Shown piece after piece: positions 1 to 12,454 of a DNA stretch of 64,000 bases; position 1 is the stretch's first letter; each line of letters opens with the position of its first letter. The translations under genes were made by a program, and so were the position numbers. The notes below the pieces were generated by a model. It did not search any database, was not told the DNA's origin, and was given only the letters and a program-made list of their open reading frames with translations. The DNA is taken from positions 1,798,001-1,862,000 of the forward strand of contig OZ176060.1 in the NCBI GenBank assembly GCA_964247055.1, read 5' to 3'. The stretch is from Paragordius varius. Its lineage: Eukaryota > Nematomorpha.

Positions 1-1647
1 ATTGGTAATAATATATTTTTAACTTACCATAAAATACTATTAGTTAACATAGGATACTAATAACAAGTGCAAGATATTTACCAAATTATATTAAATCTAA
101 TTGATATAAATCAAATATTTTACCTAATGTTTATCAGAATGCAGAGTTACACAGGCAGCAGATATGGGTGTACAAAATTTGAGACTTTGCTTGTCTGGAT
201 TTAGCATTGGGTCTCGACCTCATTATTCTGTGATGGCTTCTTTCGATGAACCTAACCGATTAAACAAAAATCCAATGGTGTATTCCTACCAACTTTGGCC
301 TTATTACAATGCAACTTCCTTGTTTGAAGCTCATGGTCCCACATGGGCTAATGCTTTACATGTAAAATAATTTATTTCTCTTTGTAATATATATTATTAC
401 CGTTTTCGTATATTTATAAGGTTAAGCATTTTGAGTTGCCAAGATTGGTACCACAGCAAGAGTACATGTTAAAGGTATCAGCCTCACAAAAAAATATTTC
501 ACGAGGATCTTTTGCAGATTTCTTGCGATTTAAAGGTATTTCGCAGTAGTTGAAATATATATGCCATTTACGTTTAAATTGAGCTTTTAATACATAGAAT
601 CACCCTTTATTTAACGTATAATCAATAATACGTTTCTGAGCCTAACACTTTATTATCTTTATGGTAGTTTTGTACTCCCAGAGAGAATAAATAATTATTT
701 AGATTTTTATATTGGTTTGAATTTAAAAAGCATTCTTTAGCCTTGGGAGGGCGTATAAAAAAATTTCCGAATAACGTAAAAATATAAAAAGATACTTTGC
801 AATTCATTTTGCCGTAATTTTTTTGTTGCAATTTTAAACAACGGGCAAAATAGTGTACACTGTTTAGAGATCAATGTTTGAAAATTAAATGTTAATCAAA
901 ATCAAACAATAGAATATATTAAGTTTAAGCTATATACAAAACTAACCTTTTGAGGTTGTCAATGAAATTACCAACTGGAATGGTTTAAATAATTGTGACA
1001 TAAAAAATAATTTATATAATCCCGATTGGAAAGTTTAGCTCAATAATTTAATTATGGGCTATAAAGGTCAAAGTATTCATATGTCTTTACGGCTGATTTT
1101 AAAATGTCAATGTTTATTTTCTATCATCTCTCTTTTTTAGTGTCAGTGAATGGAAATGATTATAAACTTGAACAGCATGGTATGAAAATTTTTCTTTATA
1201 TACCACTAATTAAATTTATTCTTAACTAATACTGAATACTAAATAGACATTTCCAAATCGTTTGCTAAAATTGTTGGAACTACCACTACTTTTACTAATG
1301 AAGGCCGCACCAAAGATTTATTTGTATATATTGAGCCCCTTTCCGAACATTTTGCCAAGGCTTATGGGATTGAAAATTTGGATATCATATTAAGTCGCCC
1401 AGATGTAGAAGGAGAAAAGGCTCGACATGGGACTCTTGGTGTAAGTATTTACAGCAGAATATTTTATATTAGCAACATTCACAATATATAACTTTATTAA
1501 TAGTTAAAAAGCAGAATGTATCGGTTTTCCAACTTAAATCCAAGCTCTGAATATGAAGTCATCATTCGTCCTATATATAAAAATGGGGCTCATGCTTCAA
1601 CAGAATACCTCTCTCACCGGATCTATGTAGATTTGGCTCAATGTTAA
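1..1647 (+). CDS. Secreted FN3-like protein, tandem copy 1 (5' partial)
   Basis: Six-exon gene cut by the window start; only the last 4 nt of exon 1 are present. Exons read from splice sites and frame, and checked against two full copies: ..4, 138-361, 421-535, 1141-1179 (39 nt), 1247-1440, 1504-1647 (stop TAA 1645-1647). Lengths 224, 115, 39, 194 and 144 nt match the other copies exactly. The last exon (MYRFSNLNPSSEYEV...PIYKNG) and exon 3 (ELPRLVPQQEYMLKVSAS) look like the E-F-G strands of fibronectin type III modules, suggesting two such modules in an extracellular protein. N-glycosylation sequons NAT and NIS are present. AATAAA lies at 1727-1732. Copy-specific residues: H rather than Y in exon 2 (EAHGP), and VGT rather than VRA in exon 5. 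The exon 3 acceptor is ...ATAAG|GTTAAG, where the others have ...CAG|GCTAAG. The ligand is unknown; the FN3 call is by motif only. Confidence 0.8.
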
Positions 1648-1739
1648 ATTCCTATTTGTTTAGATTTCACTGTTCAGTTATCAAAAGTTGTAGTTTTTCT
1701 CAAATTTTAGCCAATATATCTATTATAATAAATGATTAC

Positions 1740-4700
1740 TTATGAAAAATATTAGGAAGTTTATTATTTATTAACCAATAAAAAATACAATATAAATATA
1801 TGTGCAGTAATTTAAATTCTTGGGCAATTTACTATATTTCTATTCGTAATTGAATTTTTGGCTGAGAACTTAAATAAGCCTTCTATAATTGCCTTAACAA
1901 AATTGCTAAATGTCATAATAGATAAAAAAAAGTTTTTTTTTAAATTGCATACCTTAAATTAATATTTAAGCAGCATAACAAAACTTATAAAAGTGTTTTT
2001 ATGATCAGTAACATATTTAAGCTTGAGATATTAATAAGAAAGATTTGCTTGTTTTCAGATATATAGCAATTCAATTTGACCTGAATGATAAAACGAAAAA
2101 AATTTAATTTTATTCAGGGTTTATATGTATTCATTTTCGAATTTATTAAATAAAACTCAAACATTTGCTGAAATGAAATCAAGAAATTCAAATATTAATA
2201 TATTTCCTTTTACATCTTTAATATAATAACTTAATAAGGTACACCAATAAATTAGTTAGTTTAGTTTGATAAGTTCGCGATAAGGAATAATAACACAAAC
2301 GTACTAATATTAAATAATGCTTAAGCCCCAAAACGCATTTAGAGTGATATATTTGTTTATTTTCACCATATTATATATTTCTACACGGTGTTATTTGTGT
2401 AATATTTAAATCTTCAAAAATTTGTATAATAATAAATATAAAAATACGTAGCATTCACTCATTTGAGAGTGGTCATGCCCTCTTCTTCGCGAACATCCCT
2501 AACTTTTAAATCCAGCTTTTTAAATCTTTATAACATGGTTTAGAATCGTTTTGGTCAATATGACTCTTTGGACTTAAGACATATCATTTGCTGCATAATG
2601 CGAAACATGCCCTAACCCATGTCACTCCGTTTGCCATTGTCACTTATCCATCCCAGTTTTAAATTGCGTATATAGTTCTATATCTTTTTTCCTGACTTCA
2701 CTCAGCCGAGTGATTAAAACGCGACTTATAACGCTATCTTTTTTAATCTCCCAATTTTGTGATTTTATATGGTCGGCTAAATAACAGCATTAATTTAACT
2801 TCCGGGATCAAGATTAATATTCCTGTCACAAATTACATTAGATAGTTTTATGAACAATATACACTGCGTATAAAATGGCTATATATCCTGATCATAATAT
2901 ATTTATTAACGTATCAGTATACTCTAGGTTTTGATTCTGGGACTTACGAGCAGAGGCGTAGCTTTCATTTTTGGCGCCCCCTCCATGCGACCCTTTGCAT
3001 TTTAAAAAAAAATTTAAATTTAAACAATGAGCGGGACGAAATGACTTACGTTTTGAACAGAAACAAATATGCACATTGGGTGCATACTTTAACAACGACG
3101 GTTTGCTTGGCAGTATCAGTAATTAAACCAAAGATATTAGTTTCTGCGCAAGTTCGACTTTATATATAAATGTTGTATAAAAGCATTATGCAAACTGCAT
3201 TCAAATGCGTAGCCCGACCAATTTTTCTTATTTAAACTATTGTACTATCCTACCCTTTGAGATTATATTAGAGAGCGAACGATTGGAATAAAACTCAAAA
3301 TTATTAAGGTTTTATATAGTAAAAAATTTTAACCGGAACTGAAGGGTCTGGTTCCAAATCATTTTTCTTTCGGTTCCAGTTTCATTTTTTTAAATAAAGA
3401 ACTTTTGATTCCAAAACCGTTGCACTATATTTTGATTAAAATATTTATTTTTTTCTGGGCCACATATAAAACTATAGAATGGCCATGAAAACAAACAAAA
3501 TTATTGTTCTAGATCACTTATCAATATATATTTAAAAAATATATTGTTGTTCATATGTTAAAAAACCTTATCTGTGCGGTACATTTTGAATATACTTGAA
3601 AATAGTGTATCAAAATAAATATATAATCATATTTGATACCTATTCAGTGGATAAGAAATATCTTATTTAATAAAATTAGAAGTAAGTTGCAATTGAGCCA
3701 AAAGTTATTAGGGAAACAAAAAAATGAAAAACAAAAAATGAACTGCATAATATATGTAGATGTAGATGGTAATGCCCTAAATTAGGGAGATAAAACAACA
3801 TTTCTATTGGAATTCTTGTATCAATTTTAAATTTAATGAATTTTAACATAATGGGTGGCATTGAGCAAGCAATATATACAATTTTAAAAGAAAGTTAACA
3901 TATAACTAAAAATGATCTAATCCTTATATCTGACACTTTGGTGATTTAAAGCAAATATAAGGTAAACTCCACGAAGAACAGGCGTAGAGAAAGGCAGGAC
4001 CTTGAAAAATATAATAGCTATATGAAACAGATCATATGATGCAATAACTTTGACATTTTAGAGTAAAGTGTTAAAAATGATATAAATTAGATTTGTTAAA
4101 AAATCACAAGTATATAAAATCACATAATATTTTTTATCGGTTTTATGTTTTCACCCTGGCTTCAATAATCAAATAAAAATTACAATACATAAATATTTAT
4201 ATTTTAGATGTATACTAAATAATAGAGAATTGGAAAAATATTTGATTCTTTTATTTATTTCATTATGAGATATCGAACTAGTTAATAACATGTGTTTGAA
4301 AACAAAGGTTAAAGAGCCAGTGTGTGAAAAGCATTAAATTTTAGTTAAATCGCATTTCTAAAATCCTACAATCCATTATTGATATATTATATAAAATAAA
4401 TATTTTTTTATATGAAATTTTGAAATAATAACATTTTAATTAGTGTAATCTATAAATCAAAGTCTTAGTCATTTTAAATATAAATTATGTAATGAAATAT
4501 CTATTAAAACAGCCGACTGCATAATTTTTCGGTTACTAGAATTATTGCAAAAAGTAATAATATTCTACATTTTTGACACAAAATGACACATTGTGATTAC
4601 AGAGTCAATTCCTGATAGCGAAAAAATCATACTCTTTTAATTTTTTTCGATTTGCAATAAACTTTTGTACCTATTAACGTTTTTACAATAATTATACAAT

Positions 4701-5080
4701 ATGGTATAATTTTATATAATCACAAAGCATAAAAACATTTATTAACTATCATCTACATTTTATGATGAATAAATAAAATTACAAAAGAACGCATAAAATT
4801 ATTTTTTTGGTGATATGCAAAGTTATTTGGGAGTAAGCGACAAAGTTACCACTTTGTTTTCCGTATCTGTAAACTGAATATAAAAAATATAGGCAAAATA
4901 TTAAATGAGGGTTATTATTAAATGTGTGCTATTGAAACACTCGACCAAATAAAAATTATCTTTAAATTATTTTTAGTAAAATACCTAATTTAAATGACTA
5001 CCTATATAATTTGATAGGATTACAAAACTCCACACTTAATAAGAATTGTTTGAGAAATCATAATATAATAAAATTACTGC
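1740..5080. other. Gene-free stretch with traces of old repeats
   Basis: No convincing coding exon. 1,860-2,330 is the decayed 3' flank of the FN3-like gene and is shared with 27,060-27,330. 2,460-2,720 is locally GC-richer but has no readable frame on either strand. A dispersed AT-rich repeat end lies near 2,875-2,945, followed at about 2,950 by CAGAGGCGTAGC, which resembles an hAT terminus. The rest is AT-rich spacer. Confidence 0.5.
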
Positions 5081-5150
5081 AATGGTCAACGGGTAAGGTC
5101 TTATAGTTGACTCCATCGTATATGAATTAGTGGATCGAATCCCTAAACGC
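5080..5150 (+). repeat. Degenerate tRNA-like / SINE-head sequence
   Basis: Contains an A-box-like TGGTCAACGGGTAAGG (5083-5098) and a B-box-like GGATCGAATCC (5132-5142) at tRNA spacing. The acceptor and T stems do not pair fully, so it is more likely a tRNA pseudogene or SINE head than a working tRNA. No anticodon assigned. Confidence 0.35.
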
Positions 5151-5714
5151 ATTAAATTAATGTTATTTTTTCAACGAAATAATCTTTTATAAAACGACAT
5201 ATATTCAATTTTTGTACTTTCAAAATCTGGCGCTAAAGCAATATATAAGTCCAAATAGTTTTTGTGCATCAACACACAAATCAAATATTTATTTAAACAA
5301 TATGTGAAACGTTAATATACATAAATTTACAGAATTCTTAGCAAGTTTTATATAACCTTTATTAAATTTTAAATTATACTAAACGTGATTATGTCTAAAC
5401 TCTATATGTTAAAAAAATAAATTATTACTTATTCTCAACATTTTCTATATATAAAAATTTTGTGTCAGAGGGCCCAACCATGGCTGTTTTTAAATTTACA
5501 GATCAAAAATGATTATTGTTTAATCGATTTTAATTTAACTTACTTAACTTTCTGATAGGTTTCGCCGCTGGTGGGGGTGTTTCTCCAGCTTTCAGAATAT
5601 AAGTATATTTATCTCTGGTAAAAGCTATTTTTTTATGAAAAAAACAATTAAGTATAAAAAATGTGATATGAGTAGTAGAAAAAATATTTTATTTTGTATA
5701 AATATAGCTGTTAA

Positions 5715-5891
5715 AAATTTTACGAAATCTTAATAAATTTGAAAGATAAACTTGCTGTGCCAGCAGGTAAGGTTAGGGAAATCGTTAAAACACAACTACC
5801 GTCTACAGCCGAAATGGTGGTGCTGCCATTTTTATACAAAAAGCTTGCTGCTTTTGTTAATCGACTGCCATCTTTTACACAGGTGCCTTAA
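5715..5891 (+). pseudogene. Unrecognised coding-like fragment (58 codons)
   Basis: Open frame ending in TAA (5889-5891) with a balanced composition unlike its surroundings. Readable parts include DKLAVPAGKVREIVKTQLPS and FLYKKLAAFVNRLPSF. No in-frame ATG near the 5' end and no convincing acceptor. Base composition is markedly less AT-rich than the flanks. It could be the last exon of an unrecognised gene or a fragment of a dead transposase. No family recognised. Confidence 0.3.
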
Positions 5892-6819
5892 AAAAAATTA
5901 TAAAATTGAAAATATAAATAAGTCAAGTTTTGGATCGGTTTGCACGTTTTGAAAGACCTTATTTTTTTGGATAAAGTGAATACTCCCACCAAATCGGTCC
6001 CGATAAATATGTATATTTTGATTCCAACAATTATATCTTGATGCTTTGGTTTTAGGGACAATAAGTTGGTAAATAATTAATTTTTATGGTAAATGCTCGA
6101 TATAGTAAAATCGCAAAATTATCACTCATTATTTAAATTTATGGTAAAATGTAAAGACTTTCAACTAAGAATTTGGATTGGAAAATATTAATTAATGCTG
6201 ACATAATAAAAGATTTTGTAAAAAGGCTTGATTAGTTTTATATAAAATGTTGGTGAACCGTTTAAGGTATTATACGTAATAAGACTTAAGCGGTGGAACT
6301 CACCAAAAAAATTTGCAGGGCCAATATTTTTTGGGCACCAAATAACCCCGAAATTTTTTGCGCGCATATAAATCGCACTTAAAATGTCTCTTGTGGGATA
6401 TTTATAATTTAACATAGAATGAAAACCCCCTAACAATGGTATACTATCGTTCGTAAGTGTTATTTAATATTCAATTCATATAAGACTACCCTCGAATACG
6501 GGGGTATGTAAAAAATCCTGATTAAATATAGATTCCTATATGAAAAAGTATTAGATAATCATTTTTTTGGCCCTAGGAGGGATTTAAGAAATATTAAACT
6601 TTTGTGGTAACCATATAAAATGGATTAATTTGGGAAACATTTTGTTATATTTTTGGTAAATGCTTAATGCTTCATTCCAAAAAATAAATACCATAAACTA
6701 TATATAAAAAGCAAAACATACTTTTTAAAAAAATTATTAGATATTGTGCTAAGTCCGATTATGTTGTTCTAAAATTGGCTAGAAACCCACAATGCATCTA
6801 TGATTTTTTTTTTCAAAAA

Positions 6820-6948
6820 GGGTATACTTGTGACTTTAACACTTACCTGCCCATGGCTGCCAATGATGTTAGAAAAATTGCGTAGTTTTGGGGTTAGAAT
6901 TATGGCACGCAGTGTAAGAGTCCGGCGCCCTACTTACTATACAATCAC
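6820..6948 (-). repeat. tRNA-derived SINE-like repeat, copy 1
   Basis: The reverse complement begins GATTGTATAGTAAGTAGGGC, resembling a tRNA A-box region, followed by GCCGGACTCTTACACTGCGTGCC. It aligns over about 120 bp with the plus-strand copy at 16,595-16,715, through a GCAATTTTTC block and a CAGGTRAGT block. Not a functional tRNA: the anticodon arm does not pair. Confidence 0.5.
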
Positions 6949-7254
6949 GCCTATATTATATATAGGATTTATTAACATAAATTCCCCATCGCTTATTTGA
7001 CGACGAGATTGAGAAAATTTTACTGAAGGATATGACTATACCATGGCTTCTTCTTTTGTAGTTCCCGACCCCATTTATGATTGCGAATTTCTTAACAACC
7101 ACAACAAATATAAAAAAATTCGTTGAAATAACACTTAGAAATTTTGTGGATAATATTTATCAGGGTTGTTTCGGTTTTGAGAGATTGACAAAAATAAATC
7201 TACATTTTTTATAAATTTTTATAACATTTTCTGATTTATAGTAAATTTATACAA

Positions 7255-8480
7255 GATACTAGCAGGCCCTTTCACGCTTCGGTGTGGCGTCGTCTCTTTG
7301 ATCATTATTTAATTTGCAATAAATAGAGTTAATGTACATAAAAAAATAATAATAAACATATTTAATAGAAAGAATGTCTTAATTATTCTTCTACGGGTTT
7401 TTGCGCAGGCTGAAATATTTTACTCGAAATTGACCATATTTAATCTGTCCCTTCTTAAAGTTAATAGTCAACTATCATTGGATTTATTTTAAAATTTTCG
7501 TTTTACGAAATCATGGTTAAAAGTTCTATTTTGAAATTGTGTTCATACATCTGGGATCAAGGGATATAAAAAGTAAATTATTTGTGGTCTTTTTTTAAAG
7601 GAAAGAGTAATATTATATGAATTCCCCAGAAATGTGTTTAACTGAACTCGTATGTCTTCTTTAGTTATTTGAAAATTAGCTCCAAAACTACGCCTATTTT
7701 GTATGGCGTCTCAGTTTTAAACCGGTAGACCTCTACCCGACTTATATAAAAGGCGCTGAGTTAATTCTTTGCCTTTATAGGACAAATATTCGGAATCATC
7801 TTTGATACCATCGTCTCATGAGTTATTCGAAAAAATACCTCAACACTAAATAATCGTTATATAATGGCGTTTTGGGGTTTAAAAGCCCCAAATTAACGGC
7901 TAATTAAAGAACCCGACCTTAATTTTTACCTAGTTACGGAAAATATTAAGTTTTTAATGAGCACATATGGCTTCATAAATTTTCTGTAAATTAGCTTCAA
8001 AACAATGCAATTTCTATATAGTGGCGCTTTAGCGGCTATCTGTTTAACCAGCAGACATTTTCAAAAACACGAGAGAAAATTTTCTTTTAATAGAAAATAA
8101 CTCGAATCCTCAGTAAATTTAACGGTCTCATAGCCTAAAAAATATTTAGTTTTTTAAAAAAATGGCATTTTACGAGGGGACCGGGTAAAAAGAAAGCCTA
8201 AATTAAAAAAGTAAGCCGACTAGGTTCGCGCAATCGATCATAATTAGAGCAAATCATATTTGAAATCGATTGATCCAACCGGAAAAATGTCTCAAAGACA
8301 ATTCTAAACTTCTGTTTTAAAAAAAACCCGTTTTTCACACGGGGTGGGCCCGAACTGGGGGCCTAATTCAAAAAAGGGCCAAGCTATTGTCGGCCATTCA
8401 TTATTAATAATATTTTTTTGACATTTGGATTTGAATGGGACCGGTTTTACGGAAACAGATCATTAAGCCAGCATTTTTTA
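7255..8480 (+). repeat. GC-richer dispersed repeat with internal tandem units, copy A
   Basis: Starts at about GGCCCTTTCACGCTTCGG and ends after a GAACTGGGGGCCTAATT block and TTGAATGGGACCGGTTT. Shares both ends and interior with 38,117-40,250 but is about 0.9 kb shorter. The interior consists of degenerate tandem units (motifs CTCATATGGCTTCATAAATT, GCGCAGTTTTAGGC..GGCAGCCCC, TTTTTACCTAGTTACGG). No transposase reading frame. Family unknown; possibly a non-autonomous element that varies in unit number. Confidence 0.6.
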
Positions 8481-8639
8481 TTTTTATAAATATATAGATA
8501 ATGATCGGAATAGAAATGCTGGTATAAACAGTCTTTCTGAACCAGAAAATTTTATGATATATTTATCTACGATGATTGTTATTTTTCTTACAATAATTTT
8601 ACAAATTAAAAAACATTTTTTTGTTAAATTGTATTTTTA

Positions 8640-8695
8640 TCACTCGCGACCCCAAATGGGGTCGCGACCCATAGTTTAAGAAGCCCTGGACTATA
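8640..8695. mobile_element. hAT-like transposon terminus
   Basis: The palindrome CGCGACCCCAAATGGGGTCGCG is followed by a stretch whose reverse complement starts CAGGGCTTCTTAAACTATGG, the usual look of an hAT (Charlie-like) end. No matching left end was found, so it is a solo terminus. Confidence 0.5.
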
Positions 8696-8699
8696 CTAA

Positions 8700-11310
8700 T
8701 GAGTAGGTTTAATATATATGACAAAAGACTTAAGATTTCCATTAATGTTGATATTTAAGAGATATTTTTAATTTGAGCGGGATTTCGAATAATTATTAAA
8801 ATTTAACAATAATAATATATCCGAATATATGATGCTTTTTTCCGATTTTTATCGTCAAGTTTTTTTTCCAAACCAAAATTCTGTGTTCACCGCAAGATTT
8901 CAGTTTGCTCGTTTGTTTATAAATCATAAAACTTTTTTCAAGGGTTCAAAATTTGCGGAAAAGCACCACACAGCTTTTTATGTTTCGTCAATTAATTTTC
9001 TTAAATCCAAAAGAATCGGTATCCGAAGAGCGACAATAATAATGAATGCAAAAATGATAAGAATAATGGCAGAATGGCAAATGTGTTAATTTGGTGAGAA
9101 TAATGTCCCGCATTCGGTAACTTGGTCACATTTGTTAAAAATCCTTTCCAAGCCATGGCCCATAGAACTCATTATAAAGATAATATAACGCTAACAGTAA
9201 GTGAGGCAGACAAATTAATATTAACATAATGAGAAATAGCCGAGTGTATGGTTTTAGATATTGAAGCTGCTACTTTTTTGATCAGTAAAATATAGGAAAC
9301 GGTGAGAGATCCATTACTAGAATGTGGGTCAGGTCTATGAAAACAACCCAATTAACTCTTTAGGAAAGCCCTATCAAGGTATCGATAGATAATGTGACAA
9401 AGGAGTTGGAAGGTTAGGTTATGGCAGAAGCGCCTGCCGTTATTTGGTTGTGGTGGGATCAAAATCAAATATTTTTCATGGGTCGTTAAACATTAAATAT
9501 AATACACTGTATCCCAAATCGCCAAGCACAAAAAGTAGCCTAGGAACCTATTTATTTTGATAATGTATCAGGATTCTGATACTTTCAGTGCACATTTTTA
9601 ATAAAATATTTTTTGGTAATAAATTCGTTGCTCCAAAAAATATTATTAAAATATATGATATAATATATTTTGAAAAGCAAAACAATACTTTAATAAAATT
9701 TAATATTTAGATGTGGACTCCGAAAGTCCCTTTCTAAAATGGGTTTGTCATATAATTTTATTATATGCTAGATTATGGCATCAAAACATATTTCTTTGAA
9801 AAATTCATAATTTGTTTTATACGTACTATCTACGATTTTGAGGCATGATGGAATTATAAGAGAACTGCATATTATAAAAACACTTATTGTATAATGGTTC
9901 TGAACATTAGCCATATTAATGAAAATATTCCTAAAAACTTTGTTTTATGTGAATTGTTTCATATATTCATACAAATTTAATAGCAAACTAACGTTTAAGT
10001 GTGAGGTAAATGAAACGTTCATCGAATTGTATAAAAAGTGTAATAATATAAAGTGTTTTTACAACGTTGACATTGAAAATATCATAACACTCGCTTCACC
10101 AAAATTTTGCTAATAAAATTTTTAAACATTTCGGAAAAACTTTTCTAACAAAATTTAACAGTAGCCCAATATCGGATCTTTGTCTTTTATTTTTTTGCTT
10201 ATTTTCACGGCCTAAAGTGGAAATACCGTATAATTTTCACTTCTGCAACATTCATAGTATAAATATTTTTATACAATATTCTGAAAATATTTTATCGACT
10301 AATCTTTTATGGGTTCAAGCACAAAATTGGAATGAAACAGTAGCCCTATATCCAAATACAATATTCAGGCATAAAACTTCCTAAATCAAAAGAAGTTGGT
10401 GAAGTTTGTATTCATATTGTAAAAATATTTATATATTGTACGTTTCAAAATATACCACTTCCGCTTTGCAAACACACAAAAAATGCTGCATATACGAAAT
10501 TGGGATGTATAAAAAATTGTGAATATATGTTTTTTAGTGACCCGTAAGAATCGGAACCAAAAGGACCATGAGAATAACATCAAAATATATTTATCAGAGA
10601 ATATGTATTCTGTGGTACTTTTAAAATCGAATCGAAAGATTAGTGCGCATTATACCAAGTAAAATGTTTAAAAGCCGACGCTTCATCCAAAAAATAATTT
10701 AAAATTATGTTATACTATATTTAGTAGCAAATTTTAAATTAAAAGAACGTAGAAAGCCGAAATGGCGCTGAAATTTTATAAATGACAGATGACATAAAAA
10801 ATTGATCATTAAAATATTTACTTGCTTAAATAACAAAGTTAAATTTTGTTTACGTTATTTTTGGGGTATTTTGAAACTCCTTAGAAACATTATTAAACAT
10901 TAAGATTTAAATACACTTTCTATAATTAGATGCTGCTAACTTTTATAATTTAATGATATTAGGCGAAAATTCGTGCGACAACAGGAACATACATTGTGTT
11001 TTTTAGATAAAATTTTTTAATTTAAAGGTAAACAATTAACTAAAAATATCTTTTGACACCAAAGTTTAGCTAAATTATCTAATGGGTTTCGCCACCATGC
11101 TTCATTTTACCTTTTAAAAATATATTTTGATATGTAGCATATATATAAAATTGTTATGGCACAATTACGTTTATTATATAAAAATCTATTTTATTAAAGT
11201 TAAAAAATTTTGATTGAAGACCTCTAAAAAAAGTTATAGATTTTTGCGTTTATCAAACTATATATTATCAAATATTTTGGTTAAAGTCTTGACCATTAAC
11301 AAATATATAT
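8700..11310. other. Gene-free stretch, unassigned
   Basis: An 86-codon open frame at 8,829-9,089 and GC-richer DNA to about 9,480 show no domain, start context or splice structure I recognise. 9,550-9,740 carries pieces of a dispersed AT-rich repeat (TAGATGTGGACT..GAAAGTCCC) also present near 13,490 and 17,586. The remainder is AT-rich with nothing supportable. Confidence 0.4.
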
Positions 11311-12454
11311 CACTGTGGGCCAAAAATTTTTAACAAAAAAATTATTGGCACAAGCTTGTTCATGACAAGCTTCATTGCCGCAAAAACTTTTTATTGTTGA
11401 CAACCTATTTTTTAGAATATTGAGTGAAAATCAAAATCAGACAAGAGTAAAAATTAAGGATAATTCAATTCAAAAAATAATGATAAAATTTGAGATATTA
11501 TGGTTTATTATCATTTTATGATATATGTTCAATATATAATTAGCCTAAAATCATATAGTTAGGGTTACTATAAAATTTAGGCTCAAAGGATGGTGTTATT
11601 CTTTTACAATTAAAAGATAACAATAATGAAACTGTATTAAAATATTTTTTTTACTTATCTACTAGCTAAACTCACTATTAAAATGCATATTTTATTCGAA
11701 AAAAAACTTATATATAAAAATAAAAGCAAAATAGTGATTTTTATTTTTGCATTTTTTTGTCATCTGGTTCATGAGTGTTTATAAAATTTTTACTCTTTTA
11801 TTTTGGGTTCTTACATGTGTGGGAATTATTTTATATATAATTTGTAAAATAGAAATTAAAAGAAGTGGAAGATCAACCAACAAACCTACCAATCCCTGTA
11901 ACAAGTCCGTTTTATGACAAATCAAAATTTTTATTGGGATTTGTACGAATTTTTTTGCATAAATAATATACTTAAGGTCCCATTGATGTTGGATTTCAAA
12001 ATACAGTATAAATTTTTCATGAACCAGATGAAAATAAAATGCAAAAATTAAAATAAATATTGGTTTTTTTATATATAAGTTTTTTTATTGAATAAAATAT
12101 GGATGTTAAGAATTTAATACTGAGTTGTTATTTAATAATTAAAAATTTTTTTTAATATATTTTATAAAAAAATTGTTTTTTAAATCTGTTAAAAGAAAAA
12201 GCCATTTTCTGAGCTGAAATTTTATTGAACCCTAACTATATGATTTTAGGCTATTTATCTAAAATGATAATAAACCATAATATGACCATTTTATTATTAT
12301 TATTTGTATCCTTGATTTTCATTTTTGCCCGATTTCGATTTTCGCACAATGTTTTAACAATTTGGTTTTCAAAAAATAATAATTTTTGCGAATGAATTTG
12401 CTGGTCGTAAGCTTTCTCATGAAAAATTTGTTAAAAAAACTCTTGCACACAGTG
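11311..12454. mobile_element. Long-inverted-repeat (foldback-type) element
   Basis: The two halves are reverse complements over about 0.4 kb each. The left outer end CACTGTGGGC (11311-11320) pairs with GCACACAGTG (12445-12454). Inner blocks pair too: TTCATGACAAGCTT (about 11360) with AAGCTTTCTCATGAA (about 12410), CCTAAAATCATATAGTTAGG (about 11544) with its complement near 12235, and CATCTGGTTCATGA (about 11761) with TCATGAACCAGATG (about 12019). The centre (11,790-12,010) is unique and non-coding. Non-autonomous DNA transposon, superfamily not assigned. Small open frames inside are arm sequence, not genes. Confidence 0.65.

Noticed and set aside
622-831. Minus-strand open frame within intron 3 of FN3-like copy 1 (and its twin at 20,546-20,761)
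   Set aside because: It lies antisense in an intron, diverges at its end between copies and is lost in copy 3; no coding features.
5080-5150. Functional tRNA gene
   Set aside because: Box-like motifs are present but the acceptor and T stems do not pair.
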